Assembly (NCBI RefSeq): GCF_002803845.1
Contig: NZ_CP024985.1
Location: 186,001 to 250,000 of the forward strand
DNA length: 64,000 nt
From: Streptomyces lavendulae subsp. lavendulae
GTDB taxonomy: Bacteria > Actinomycetota > Actinomycetes > Streptomycetales > Streptomycetaceae
Direction: 5' to 3'
Each line of letters opens with the position of its first letter. The first letter of the stretch is position 1. The notes beneath the pieces were generated by a model, which saw nothing but the letters and a program-made list of their open reading frames with translations, searched no databases and was not told where the DNA came from. A program made the position numbers and the translations under genes. This document shows, piece by piece, positions 25,370 through 35,584 of the stretch.

Positions 25370-27529
25370 TCACCGGCGCGTGTCGATCCGCACCGCCGTA
25401 AGGCGTTGGTATGCCTGCAAGTAGAGCCGGTCGTCCCGGTGGGTCAGGTCACTGGGCCCGTCGGGCATGCCGGCCGCCTGTGCCGACAGGGTCCACGAGG
25501 CGCGGCGCTGTGCCAGGTCCACCGCGACGACCGCCTGACCCCCGCCGCTGACCGCCGCGTACAGTTCGCCTCGAAAGGGCCCCGGGACGGCGATTCGCTG
25601 GAAGGAGGGGCCGGGCTCGTAGGTCCAGAGTTTCCTGCCGGTCGACTCCTCGAACGCCGTGAAGGCATGCGAGGCGATGTGGACGGTGCCCTGTACGCAC
25701 ACCGGGGAGGTCAACAGGGTCTGATCGCGTTCGGGTTTGAGCGTCCAGGTGGGGGCGCCGGTCAGCAGGTCGACAGCTGTGATGACCTGGCTGACGTCGA
25801 AGACGTGGTGTTCCGAGACGACCGGCGGATAGACGCCTCCGGATGCCCCCGGAGCGGCTGCTTCCGCGTCGCTGCGCAACCTGGTGACCCACAGGAAGCG
25901 GCCGTCACGAACGTCGACCGCGAAGACGCGGGTGGCGTCGGAGCCGATCAGGCGCCCGTTCGCGACGACGGCGCGGAAGTACAGCGCCTCCGTCCGATCG
26001 GTGTATCCCCATGCGACGCGGGTACGCCAGCGCAGCCGGTGCGCGGCCAAGTCGTAGGCCAGCAGCCATGGTTCCGCACGGTCCTTGTCGGCCTCGTAGT
26101 AGGCCCTGATGTAGAGGGTGTCCGCGTCGGCGTTCAGAACCTCGCTGTACAGGCTCAGAGCGCCCAGTTCGTGTGGGCCGGCCGCGTCCGGCATGAGGCG
26201 GCCGGAGAGCGGGTCGAGATACCCCGCTGCAGGCGTGAGCTCCTCGTCGAAGGCGAGGGCGGCGAGGCGGCGGCCCGAGGCGGCGACCCGCAGCCTCGTG
26301 CTCGGCACCTCCCAGAGCATGCCGCCGCTCGTCGGCGACAGGCCGCGTACCGTCTCCCCGGGGAGGAGGACCAGTTCCTCGGTGGCGACCGGCGGACCGT
26401 AGACGGCGGACACGGGAACCGACCACTGCTGACGGGGAGAGCCGCCGGGAAGACCGCCGCTCGGGGACGGTACCGGCCCCGGCGCCCCCGATCCCCCTCC
26501 GAAGCCCGGTGACCTGCCCGTCAACCACAGTGCCGAAGCGCCGCCGGCCGCCACGGCCGCGGCGCCGGCGAGCAGCACGCGACGGGAGGGGTACGAGGGG
26601 CGCAGGGGCGGGGAATCCTCCCGTAGGGGCGTCCCGCCCAGCGACGCCAGTTCGTCCACGCGCCGCGACATGTCGGCGAGGACCTCACCCGGTAGCGACT
26701 CGGAGAACCGGGCGGCCTCGTAGGGGCCCCAGTGCGCAGCCAGCTCGTCGAGGGTGGGGCGGTCTCGGGGATCGGGTGACAGAGCGGACCGGATCACCTC
26801 CCGCAACGTGTCCGGCACCCCCGTCAGTTCCGGGGGCGCCCCGTCGCGCAGCAGCCGCAAGGCGTCGCGGCCCGGCCCTCCGTCGTACGGACCGTGCCCC
26901 GAGGATGCGAACACCAGCACGGCGGCCAACGCGAAGACGTCCCCCGGCGGACCGTGTTCCTCCCCTCGGACCAGCTCCGGTGACATGTACGAGGGCGTGC
27001 CGGCCGGCTCGCCCGCCGCGGTGAGCGGAGGGCCGCCGAGCGCCCGGGCCAGACCGAAGTCGATCAGCTTCGGGCCCTGGGCAGATATCAGCAGGTTGGC
27101 CGGCTTGAGGTCGCGGTGGACGAGCCCGGCACGGTGCAGGGTGGTCAGGGTGTCCGCCACTGCTGCACCGAGCATGACCACGGCCGCGACCGGCAGGGGG
27201 CCGGCGACGGCGACCGCCTCCGACAACGACGGTCCGATGAGGTACCCCGTCGCCAGCCAGGGAAGGGAGGCCTCGGCGTCCACCGCGAGGAACGCGGCCG
27301 TGTGGGAGGAGCCGAGCAGCCGTACGGCTTCCGCTTCGAGCAGGAGACGGTCACGGAAGCCCGGCCTGTCCTTGAGTTCGGTGCGGACGGTCTTCACGGC
27401 GGCCAGGCGGCCGCTTCCCGTCCGTGCCAGATAGACCGTCCCCATGCCGCCACCGCCGACGCGGCCCATCAGCGTGTAGGTGCCCACCCGAGCGGGATCG
27501 TCGGGGAGGAGGGGGAGAACCAAGGGCAC
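25370..27529 (-). CDS. Ser/Thr protein kinase with PQQ-type beta-propeller (kinase 1)
   Basis: GTG 27529; 719 residues. Hanks kinase domain at ~15-275: G-R-V-G-G-G-G-M-G-T-V-Y, A-V-K-T-V lysine, H-R-D-L-K-P-A-N, D-F-G-L-A-R, S-P-E. All catalytic residues are present. A Pro/Gly-rich stretch contains one hydrophobic segment (R-R-V-L-L-A-G-A-A-A-V-A-A-G-G-A-S-A-L-W-L) at ~317-337, likely transmembrane. The rest is a WD/PQQ-type propeller (L-L-T-G-A-P-T-W-T-L repeats) placed outside the membrane, presumably as a sensor. Last of three same-strand kinases; 34 bp separate it from kinase 2. Confidence 0.9.
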   Translation of the reverse strand: MPLVLPLLPDDPARVGTYTLMGRVGGGGMGTVYLARTGSGRLAAVKTVRTELKDRPGFRDRLLLEAEAVRLLGSSHTAAFLAVDAEASLPWLATGYLIGPSLSEAVAVAGPLPVAAVVMLGAAVADTLTTLHRAGLVHRDLKPANLLISAQGPKLIDFGLARALGGPPLTAAGEPAGTPSYMSPELVRGEEHGPPGDVFALAAVLVFASSGHGPYDGGPGRDALRLLRDGAPPELTGVPDTLREVIRSALSPDPRDRPTLDELAAHWGPYEAARFSESLPGEVLADMSRRVDELASLGGTPLREDSPPLRPSYPSRRVLLAGAAAVAAGGASALWLTGRSPGFGGGSGAPGPVPSPSGGLPGGSPRQQWSVPVSAVYGPPVATEELVLLPGETVRGLSPTSGGMLWEVPSTRLRVAASGRRLAALAFDEELTPAAGYLDPLSGRLMPDAAGPHELGALSLYSEVLNADADTLYIRAYYEADKDRAEPWLLAYDLAAHRLRWRTRVAWGYTDRTEALYFRAVVANGRLIGSDATRVFAVDVRDGRFLWVTRLRSDAEAAAPGASGGVYPPVVSEHHVFDVSQVITAVDLLTGAPTWTLKPERDQTLLTSPVCVQGTVHIASHAFTAFEESTGRKLWTYEPGPSFQRIAVPGPFRGELYAAVSGGGQAVVAVDLAQRRASWTLSAQAAGMPDGPSDLTHRDDRLYLQAYQRLTAVRIDTRR

Positions 27530-27563
27530 GGGGCACCATCACTTTCCTTGGGGGCTGCCATCG

Positions 27564-29861
27564 CTAGACAGCCGGCAGGGCGAAGACCACACTCGGCTGG
27601 GCGACGATCAGGACGTCCGGCGTCGCCAACAGCTGGAGGGGGCTGGGGTCCTCCCGGCCGACGAAGGCCATCTGCCACAGCCGTTCACCCGACCGCAGGT
27701 CCAGCGCCGCAAGCTGCCGTCTGGTGGGGACGAACAGGGTGCGGCCCGAAGCACTCGTCGCCATGGTCCCCAGCAGGAACCACTGAAGGGGCTCGTCCAG
27801 CCGTTGCTGCCACACCGTGCGTCCGGTGTCCCTGTCCAGGGCGACGACTCCGTTGACCGGATCCGTCTCGCACAGCAGGGTGCCGGTCAGCAGGAGCGGG
27901 CTGTGCTGGCCGCCGAAGCGCAGGGTGGACTCCCACAACTGACTCCCGGGGGTGGCGTCGTACGCGCGGGCCCGGCCGGTGGAGAGGACGTAGAACCGGC
28001 CCGTTTCGTCAACGGCGGAGGCCGGACCGCTGTACACGCCCTCGTACGTGCGCTGCCAGAGGGACCTGCCGGTGGTGCGGTCGAAGCAGGCCAGGGGCAC
28101 TTTGCGCGTCCCATAGGGATCCCGGTGGGGGTCGACTTCGGGGAGCACTTCCACGAGGAGCCCGGCCGGCGTGGGCGTGAGGGACAGCTCGTAAACGAAG
28201 TCCGCGGGCAACTCGCTGCGCCAGAGCTCCCTGCGCGCCGCAAGATCGAACGCGGCGAGGGCGTGGGTCGTGGCGGAGGCGCCGGCGGCAGGACCCATGT
28301 GCAGCCAGACGGTGTCGCCTTCGACTGCGAGTAATTCCAGGACGGTCGTGTTCTGTGTGTGGAACGTTCGGTCGATCCAGTGCGTCCGGCCGTCGCCCAG
28401 CGAGCACAGCACGAGGGCGTCGCGGGTCTGCACCAGGATGCGGCCCCCGCCGACGAGGAGTACAGGGTTGGCACGGCCGAAGGCGATCGGCCGCTCCCAG
28501 ACTTCCTTTCCGCTGCGGACCTCATGGGCATGGAGGGTCTCGCCCCGGGTGACGAGGTAGCGCCCGGCACCCGCCACCCGTAGCAGGGTGGTCCTCGCGG
28601 TCACGTCGTCGAAGCGCCAGAGTGCGGTGGGCGGCAGTCCTGGCAGCGGGGCCGTCGCGAGGGGGCGGTCCGGTAAGGACCGGTCGGCCGGCTCCCGGGT
28701 CGCCGTCCAGGCAAGGGACGTACCCGCGCCCAGTACGGCGCCCGCCACGCCCGTGGCCAGCCGGGACAGGAGCGCTCGCCGTGTGAGCGGGCCAGCTGGG
28801 GAAGTCTGTCCGGTGGCGGAGGAGCGCGTCGGACCGTCCGCGGCACGGTGGAGGGGCCGAGTCGCGACATCCGTCCGGCGCGGGAGATCGCGGTCCGCGC
28901 CCTCCCCGAGATCCGCCGTCTCCTGCGCCTGGGCCGCGAGTGCGATGATCACCTTCCCGGGGGCGGGACCGTCCGCCACCGGGGTCGTCCTTGTGAGAGC
29001 GGACGTCTGCGACAGCTCGGCTGCGGTGGGACGGTCGCCCGGCACGGGGGCCAGAGCGGCGGCCACGGCTTCCGCGAGATCCGCCGGGAGCCCGTGTAAC
29101 TCGGCCTTCCCATGGGACGCCCGGTAGGCCAGGACCTCAGGTGGACCTTCACCGAACGGAAACCGTCCCGTCGTCGCGTGCGCCAGCAGCACGCCCAGGG
29201 CGTAGATGTCGGCGGCCTGCGACGACACCCGGCCGCCGACTGTCTCAGGTGCCATGAAAGGGGCTGGCAGGGCCGACGGGGGAACGATCTCCTCGTCGCG
29301 CCGCCCCCGTTCGGCAGTCGGGCTTGTCCGGCAGGAGGACAAGGCCATCAGCAGAGGGCGCCCCGTCGTGAGCCAGACACCCGAGGGGACCAATGCGCCG
29401 TAGCTGACACCCTGCTGGTGCAGACCGGCCAGGGTCTCGCAGAGTGCGCCGCCCAGTGCACGGATGCGGTCCGCCGGCTGCGGTTCGAGTGTTCCGGTCG
29501 TGGAGCCGGCGACGGCGGCGAGGGTGACGGCAGGTATGTGGGCCAGGGAGGCCCACGGCGGCTCGTCCGCGGTGTGAAGCTCCAGTACCTCGGGAACGCC
29601 TGGCACCGAAACGCCGGCCAGGAGCTCGGCCGCCGCGCATGCGGCGCGAGGAAGCATGCAGATCAGGGCGTGAACATGCGCGCGGTCACGGCCCAGGTAC
29701 ATGGCCGGCGATGTGGCGGGCCGGGATGGGCGACCGCGTGCGGCGGGCCCCTGTTCCGCTCTCGGCTCAGGCCCGGAGCGCGCCGCTCCCGGGCTCGGCC
29801 ATCGGGCGAGCACCCGGTACGGTCCGACGGACCTCGGGTCGCCGTCGAGCAGCCTCTCCAT
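27564..29861 (-). CDS. Pseudokinase with PQQ-type beta-propeller (kinase 2)
   Basis: ATG 29861 (M-E-R-L-L-D-G-D-P); 765 residues. It has the same architecture as its neighbours, but the catalytic elements are gone. There is no glycine-rich loop (V-L-A-R-W-P-S-P-G), no clear VAIK lysine, H-R-D-L-K-P-x-N is replaced by V-S-Y-G-A-L-V-P-S-G, and DFG by L-M-A-L-S-S-C. The C-lobe is conserved: F-M-A-P-E, D-I-Y-A-L-G-V-L-L-A-H-A-T-T-G-R-F-P-F, P-G-D-R-P-T-A. A transmembrane segment near residue 385 precedes a complete propeller. The frame is open and well-coded, so this is a maintained pseudokinase rather than a wreck, probably a regulatory partner of kinases 1 and 3. Confidence 0.85.
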   Translation of the reverse strand: MERLLDGDPRSVGPYRVLARWPSPGAARSGPEPRAEQGPAARGRPSRPATSPAMYLGRDRAHVHALICMLPRAACAAAELLAGVSVPGVPEVLELHTADEPPWASLAHIPAVTLAAVAGSTTGTLEPQPADRIRALGGALCETLAGLHQQGVSYGALVPSGVWLTTGRPLLMALSSCRTSPTAERGRRDEEIVPPSALPAPFMAPETVGGRVSSQAADIYALGVLLAHATTGRFPFGEGPPEVLAYRASHGKAELHGLPADLAEAVAAALAPVPGDRPTAAELSQTSALTRTTPVADGPAPGKVIIALAAQAQETADLGEGADRDLPRRTDVATRPLHRAADGPTRSSATGQTSPAGPLTRRALLSRLATGVAGAVLGAGTSLAWTATREPADRSLPDRPLATAPLPGLPPTALWRFDDVTARTTLLRVAGAGRYLVTRGETLHAHEVRSGKEVWERPIAFGRANPVLLVGGGRILVQTRDALVLCSLGDGRTHWIDRTFHTQNTTVLELLAVEGDTVWLHMGPAAGASATTHALAAFDLAARRELWRSELPADFVYELSLTPTPAGLLVEVLPEVDPHRDPYGTRKVPLACFDRTTGRSLWQRTYEGVYSGPASAVDETGRFYVLSTGRARAYDATPGSQLWESTLRFGGQHSPLLLTGTLLCETDPVNGVVALDRDTGRTVWQQRLDEPLQWFLLGTMATSASGRTLFVPTRRQLAALDLRSGERLWQMAFVGREDPSPLQLLATPDVLIVAQPSVVFALPAV

Positions 29862-29899
29862 TACCCGTCCCCCTCATCGGCGGCCCTCACGGGGCCGTT

Positions 29900-31936
29900 T
29901 CACATGGCCGGAATCGCACTGACGCTCGAACCGCGCTGCCAGACCACCCTGCCTGCGACCGCGGCCCCCTGCCAGGGGGCCGCGGAGGCGATCGCCGGAG
30001 CGAACACGTACTGGGCCGCTGCCCGTCCGGTATGCACGGCAAGGACGCCCAGTTCGGGATTGGCGAGGGCGGCGTGGACGCTGGCGCCAGCCACCAGCGG
30101 CCCCGGGCGCGGGGCGAGTTCGGCGCCCGCGGCCACCGTCCAGGCCGCCTTGCCCGTCACCGCGTCGACGGCCCTGAGCTGAGCCCCGTCCCGCACGTAC
30201 AGCTTGTCGCCCGTCGCCGTCGGCTCCCCGAAGCCCGCTCGCTCGTCGGCGGCCAGCTGCCACAGGCGGCCTCCCCCTCTCGGCGCCAGGGCGGTGAGCG
30301 CGGCTCCGCCCCCCAGCACCACGGCCTCGCTGGACATGGCGGGCCGGCACGCTTCGGTGTCGGGCGCCGGCCTGTCGGCGCCGCTGATGTCATAGCGCCA
30401 CATCCGTGCACCGTCCGCCGCGGACAGGGCTACCACGGCCCCCGTGGCGGACACCACGGTCACCAGACCGTGCCCGCCGGCCGCCGCGACCGGGCCGGGT
30501 ACGGGCAGCTTGCCGTGCCAGCGCTGGGTACCGTCAGCCGACCGCAAGGCGCGTATCTCGCCCGAATGGTCCAGGACGTACACGGTTTCACGGTCGACCG
30601 CCAGCAGACGGTCGGCGTCTGCCTTGATCCTCTTGAGAACCGCACCGCTGGCCGCGGCCAGGAACAACACGGCCCCGTCGGTGTCCAGCGCGACGGGACG
30701 GCTCCCGCCCAGCACCTCTCGTACGGCGGGGCCGCGCCAACGCCGTCGGCCCGAGACGATGTCGTAGGCGGCGAGCCCGCCGCCGCGCTCCTCGAAGTAC
30801 GCCGCGCCGCCGATGTCCCCCGGCGGATAGCGTGGCGTGACCGCCGCGCCTTCAAGCGACCACAGCACCGGCGGCACCTCGCCGGGCTCACCGGACCAGC
30901 GGGGCGCGGGATCGTGCCCGGACGGCGACTCCGAAGAAGACCGGCCCCAGACCAGAGCCCCTACGGACGCGCCCCCGAGGACGACGGTGGCCGCCCCTGC
31001 CGACAACACGTTGCGCCGAGTGATCAGCCCGGCGCGGCCGGCCAGCGCGGTCGCGGCTCGTTCGATCTCCGCGGCGTCGGCGACGACGCTGGGCGGGAGC
31101 CAGCGTTTCGCCGCGCCCGCGCCGACCCCTCTCGGGTCCAGTTCGGCCGCGATCTCTGAGGCGGTGGGCCGATCGGCAGGCCGTTTCTCCATGCAGCCGC
31201 GTACCACCCGGGCCAAGGTGCCCGGTACGTCTTTGAGATCGGGTTCCTCGTGGACGATCCGGAAGTCGGCTCCGGCCTGATCACCGTTGTAGAACGCGTG
31301 CCGTCCCGTCGCGGCGAAGACGAGCAGCGCTCCGGCGCAGAACACGTCGCTGGCCGGTCCGAGCTGTTCCTGCATCACCTGCTCCGGTGACATGTATCCC
31401 GCTGTCCCTGGACGCTGTCCGGCGCTGGTGAGGGTGTGGTCCCCTGCCATGCGCGCGATACCGAAATCAACCACTCTAGGGCGGTTCAGGGCCATCAATA
31501 CATTGGACGGCTTGAGGTCCCGGTGGACGACGCCCGCTGATTCCAGCGCCGTCAGCGCTCGCCCCAGCGCTCCGGCCAGGGCGCACACCGCGGGCACGGA
31601 CAGCGGCCCGTGACGGCGTACGGCCTGTTCGAGGGTGGACGCCGCGACGAACTCCGAAGCCAGCCATGGCACTGCGGCCAAAGGCGCGGAACGAAGCACG
31701 GCAGCCACATAACGACCGCGCACCGAGGCCGCGGCGGCCACTTCCCGGGCAAAGCGGTCTCGCAGCGCCTGGTCGTTCAGCAACTCGGGACGGATCGTCT
31801 TCAGAGCCGCCCGCCGGCCGTGGCCCTTGGCCAGATATACCGTCCCCATGCCGCCTGCGCCCAGGATTCCCAGAATCCTGTAGCCGCCGAGCTCCGCGGG
31901 CACTCCGCTGGGCAGTGAGGCGATCACTGGCGTCAT
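29900..31936 (-). CDS. Ser/Thr protein kinase with PQQ-type beta-propeller (kinase 3)
   Basis: ATG 31936 starts M-T-P-V-I-A-S-L and reaches Y-R-I-L-G-I-L-G-A-G-G-M-G-T-V-Y within 20 residues, the usual layout; the 81 upstream codons in frame are non-coding. 678 residues: kinase domain with A-L-K-T-I, H-R-D-L-K-P-S-N, D-F-G-I-A-R, S-P-E-Q, then a hydrophobic segment (V-L-S-A-G-A-A-T-V-V-L-G-G-A) and a beta-propeller (W-R-G-P, Q-R-W-H, R-M-W-R, R-L-W-Q blade ends). First gene of the cluster; 38 bp before kinase 2. Confidence 0.9.
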   Translation of the reverse strand: MTPVIASLPSGVPAELGGYRILGILGAGGMGTVYLAKGHGRRAALKTIRPELLNDQALRDRFAREVAAAASVRGRYVAAVLRSAPLAAVPWLASEFVAASTLEQAVRRHGPLSVPAVCALAGALGRALTALESAGVVHRDLKPSNVLMALNRPRVVDFGIARMAGDHTLTSAGQRPGTAGYMSPEQVMQEQLGPASDVFCAGALLVFAATGRHAFYNGDQAGADFRIVHEEPDLKDVPGTLARVVRGCMEKRPADRPTASEIAAELDPRGVGAGAAKRWLPPSVVADAAEIERAATALAGRAGLITRRNVLSAGAATVVLGGASVGALVWGRSSSESPSGHDPAPRWSGEPGEVPPVLWSLEGAAVTPRYPPGDIGGAAYFEERGGGLAAYDIVSGRRRWRGPAVREVLGGSRPVALDTDGAVLFLAAASGAVLKRIKADADRLLAVDRETVYVLDHSGEIRALRSADGTQRWHGKLPVPGPVAAAGGHGLVTVVSATGAVVALSAADGARMWRYDISGADRPAPDTEACRPAMSSEAVVLGGGAALTALAPRGGGRLWQLAADERAGFGEPTATGDKLYVRDGAQLRAVDAVTGKAAWTVAAGAELAPRPGPLVAGASVHAALANPELGVLAVHTGRAAAQYVFAPAIASAAPWQGAAVAGRVVWQRGSSVSAIPAM

Positions 31937-32542
31937 GGTCCCGCATACTAGATGCCCTACTGGCGTGGGCACCAGGCAGGCGCAGCGGGGCACAGCCGGC
32001 AAGGGCCGTAGGCACGGGCCTGTGCCGGCAGCGCCGAAAGCTATACCCGACGTGCCCATGGCATCACGAGGAGCGGGGGTGGAGATCACCGAGATGTTCC
32101 AGCCCAGGCCGACGAAGGCCCCTGCATCGACGCCTACACCACCGGTGATCCGGTCCACGCCGGCGACCTGACCGCGCACGAGGACAACTGGCCCACCTTC
32201 GCCCCCCCTCGCCCTGGCCGCCGGCTACAGCGCGGCCCACAGCCTGCCCCTGCGAGTCCCGTGCCCAGCATCGGGCGCCCTCAACCTCCTCGCCCACAGC
32301 CCCACCCCGCCTCACCACGGACGACACCCGCCGGCACCCGCCCCGCCTACGGCTCCGTGCGGGCGCGCTTCTCGGAGCGGGGGGGAGCGGCCCTGGGCAG
32401 ACGACGCCTACGGCTTCGTCTCCGGTGTCGAAGCCAGCGTCGTAAAAGTGCCGGGTCCGCGTATTGCCACGGCCCCCTCGACCACCCGCACCACCTGGGG
32501 CCACCGTCGGCTCTCCAGGTCGTGGCACCACATGGGGGGTAA
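31937..32542. other. Intergenic region without a convincing gene
   Basis: Contains short coding-like scraps (for example G-D-L-T-A-H-E-D-N-W-P-T around 32160, plus strand) that end quickly in other frames. Probably debris of an older gene; presumably also holds the promoters of the kinase cluster and of the 32543 gene. Confidence 0.4.
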
Positions 32543-33502
32543 ATGGACATCAGCAGCTTCATATCCGAGGACTTCGGCTCGGTCGTGGCTGGGGGAGCGG
32601 CCTTGCTGGCGGTTCCCGGCGTCATCGTCGCGGGAGCCATTCAGGGCAAGCGGGCATTGCAGGGGGCGCAGGCGCAGGCCGAGGCCGCCCTGCGGGCCGC
32701 ACATGAGCAGGCTGCGAAAGCACTTGAGGCCGCGCAGGCCCAAGCCCAGGCGACGCTTGAGACCGGGCGGCTCCAGGCACAGGCCACTTTGGAGGGAGTC
32801 CGGGAGATGTCCCGCGAAGCTCACGCCCAGTGGCAGCGCGACCGGTGCGAGGATATCTGGGCCGCGTTCGTCGCGGAGCTTGACCTGCTGAAGGCGAAGG
32901 AACAGGCAACGAGCCACGAGTCGGAGGTGGCCGACTTGTTGAAGGCCTACGCCATGGTGGAGCTGATGAGTCCGCCCGTCGTCTTGGAGCAAGCGAGCCG
33001 AGCGAGGAACAAGGCAATCGAAGTCGACCTCATGCTGTTCACCCTGCGTATGCAGGCCAGGGACATGGAGCAGCTGGAACTTGCCAAGCAGCGGCTGAGG
33101 TCGGACGTGACACAGGGGTCGGGCATCGCCGATACCCGTGGGCTACTGGCTGAGCTTGTACCCGGGCCGGACGGGGACGACATGGTCGATTCGCCGGGAT
33201 CACCCGAAGAGTACGAGGACATGCGGGAGCGCTTCGAGAGATGCAGAGCAGCCAGTGATGCCCTCGAAGCCTTGGCGGCGGTCGAGCGTGCGCAGGGTGT
33301 CCAGGATGCCGGAGAACGGGCGCGTCAAACCCTTCTTGCTGCCGGGTTCAGGGAAACGCAGGCCAGCTCGCTCGTGTTCACCGCGCAGCTCGACCGGGAC
33401 GAGCAGCAGCAGATCCTGGCTGCCGACAAGAGGGAGCTGACCCGGCTGCGCAACGTCTTCGTGAAGGAGGCCCGCAAGGAGCTGGACGCCCTCGGCGCAT
33501 AG
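32543..33502 (+). CDS. Membrane-anchored coiled-coil protein of unknown function
   Basis: 319 residues; ATG preceded by GGGGGG. An N-terminal hydrophobic span (residues ~12-34, V-V-A-G-G-A-A-L-L-A-V-P-G-V-I-V-A-G-A) is followed by a long Ala/Gln-rich coiled coil (A-Q-A-Q-A-E-A-A-L-R-A-A-H-E-Q-A; residues ~40-110). The soluble C-terminal region is helical with many acidic residues. No enzyme motif. Similar single-span coiled-coil proteins occur in many actinobacteria without known role. Confidence 0.75.
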   Translation: MDISSFISEDFGSVVAGGAALLAVPGVIVAGAIQGKRALQGAQAQAEAALRAAHEQAAKALEAAQAQAQATLETGRLQAQATLEGVREMSREAHAQWQRDRCEDIWAAFVAELDLLKAKEQATSHESEVADLLKAYAMVELMSPPVVLEQASRARNKAIEVDLMLFTLRMQARDMEQLELAKQRLRSDVTQGSGIADTRGLLAELVPGPDGDDMVDSPGSPEEYEDMRERFERCRAASDALEALAAVERAQGVQDAGERARQTLLAAGFRETQASSLVFTAQLDRDEQQQILAADKRELTRLRNVFVKEARKELDALGA

Positions 33503-34079
33503 ACCAGCACGCCCCCTCCTTTCACAACGGTGCGGGACGGTCAACGGTGGAGGCCACGGGGACCCGATACGGGTGGGTCGTCTCACCCTGGCTCCCCGGC
33601 GTGGTGCGTGGCCGGCACCACTGCGGCCATCGCTGCCCGCCGTGCTGCTCGGTGCTGCGCCAGGGGACCGGCCCCGAGATGCCGGCTCGCCGAGGGCGAC
33701 GTCCGAACTGACCAATCCTCCGTTTCCACAGTGAGCGCAGAGACACCCTTCGGAACTCGCGCTGGTATCCGAGACGAAAGCGCGGCGGTCGCGGCGGCGC
33801 GAAGCGGACACACGCTGGAAAGCTTGAGGTTCGCTGCAACGCGAACAACCCATTCGTACGACACGGCCCGCGAAAGGATGCAAGTTCGTGGCTGCAGCAA
33901 CAGCCGGGGCAAGTCGATCCGCTACTCTGCTGGGGCGGCAGCCCACGCCTGCCAGAATTCCGCCCGGATCAGCTCCCACGCCCCGGACACGGACAAGGGT
34001 CCCGGACTCGCGTTCAGTCGTTCAAGCCGTTGCCGGCCTTACTGCGGCATGGGCGTGGGCATGCGGCGTGAGGAAGACC
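33503..34079. other. Intergenic region, 577 bp
   Basis: No supportable gene on either strand. The part 33720-33900 has lower GC than its surroundings. Confidence 0.4.
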
Positions 34080-34752
34080 ATGACGCAGGACAAGAAGCGC
34101 AAGGCGGCCGCGCGTGCGATGCAGCAGGCGGCCGGTGTGCGGTACACGACGGCTCAGCGACTGGAGGCTGCCTCCAGGAACGCGAGCGGACACTCCGACA
34201 GGGATGAAACAACCATGCCCGCGGGCTTGGTCGCGGGACTCAACGCGAGCGCCTACGAAGCCGTCCGAGACCTGACCGATGCCTTGGAGTACAGCCAAAA
34301 ACGGCAATCCCTTCAACGTCCCGCGGATGGTCCTCTACCGCTTGGGCGACGCCATCGACACCCTGTCCCAGATCACCCGGGTGGTCACGCAGGTCTACCG
34401 CGAGAACGGACGCGCCGAGCACGACCTCAACTCCTATCGCCAGCCGCTCCAGGAGCGCTCCCGTACAGACAGCCTCGACGACAGCGACCACCACTACCTC
34501 GCGGGACTCCTGGGACGTCCTCTTCCTGCGGACAACGGGTCGGCGACCGGGCTCTACGACTGGGGTCGTTCGGAGGCCGAGCACCCGGACCTCCCCGAGG
34601 TGGTCAACACCCGGGCGTGCCTGTACGCACTTCGCGCGAGCGGCTCGGAGGAACCTGAGACGGTCTTCGCCTCACTCAACGAACCCACCCGTGCCGTGGC
34701 ACGAGCTGTGGCACAACATCTGCTGCCCCCATGCGACGATGACCTGCCCTAA
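34080..34752 (+). pseudogene. Hypothetical gene with a +1 frameshift in an A-run
   Basis: ATG 34080 has GAGGAAG upstream. The first frame (M-T-Q-D-K-K-R-K-A-A-A-R to A-L-E-Y-S-Q) reads well to the run of five As at 34297-34301. Beyond it, the coding character continues in another frame (N-G-N-P-F-N-V-P-R-M-V-L-Y-R-L to the stop at 34752). Removing one A joins them into a 223-residue protein. This may be a sequencing error, a recent mutation or, less likely, programmed slippage. The basic N-terminus resembles short Streptomyces proteins of unknown function. Confidence 0.55.
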
Positions 34753-35584
34753 CGTCCACGCGGACGTCGGCAGGGGGGCCGGTGAGGGCGGCTACCTCGA
34801 CCCTGCCGAGGCGGAGGAAGCAGGCGCGTTTCTGCAGTGAATCCCACCGCCCGCACGAGTGAGTTGTCCGCCGAGGGCCTGTCGGAGCGGGGGTCTGTAC
34901 CGCTAGACCGCCTGTTCAGGGGAGGGTTTGTAGACGACGGTGGTGGGGCAGTCCGGGGCGAGCCACAGGAGTGCCCGGCCTGCCGCTCGGCCCCGCCGGG
35001 CGGGCGGCCGCACCCACAGGCCGCGCGTGCGTAGCCGGGACCTTCGTCCTCGGGGTGGTTGGGCGGCCCGGTGCTACTGCCACCAGAGCGCTCTGGTCAC
35101 CGGGCCTCGCCCGCGCACGCCCTGTCGACGCGGACTGAACCGACCATAACCACACCCGGCCACCACCCGGCATCACAAGCACTGCGTTCGGCATCCCGCG
35201 TGACAAGCGGAGGCGAGAGTTGACGCCCGCCGCTGACACCGGCCACTCCCCCGCCGCAGCTCTCCATCTTCTCGCATCCCCGTACCGTCCACCGGCAAAG
35301 AGTCCGGATGCCGCAGCGGACGAGCCCCCGGCCGTCAGCCGGTCGAAAGTACGCCGGAGCCATGGCCCACCAGCGCGGAACCAGGCGGATCGCCAGCACC
35401 GCCCGTCTGCTCCCGGGCAGGCGGGCGGTGCTGGCATGCCCCCGCAGCCCACCGCGCAAGGGGCGCCCGCCGGCTGCAGCCACGCCGGAGTCCGCTGCAT
35501 CGCGCCCCTGATCACGCCCTCCCCTCCGTCCGAGAGCAGGCGGACAGTATCGGCTTCCAGATCCGGCCAATGAAAGGGCAGAGC
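34753..35584. other. Intergenic region, 832 bp
   Basis: I see no gene I can support. Several frames are open because of the high GC, but none has a good start with ribosome site. Confidence 0.4.
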
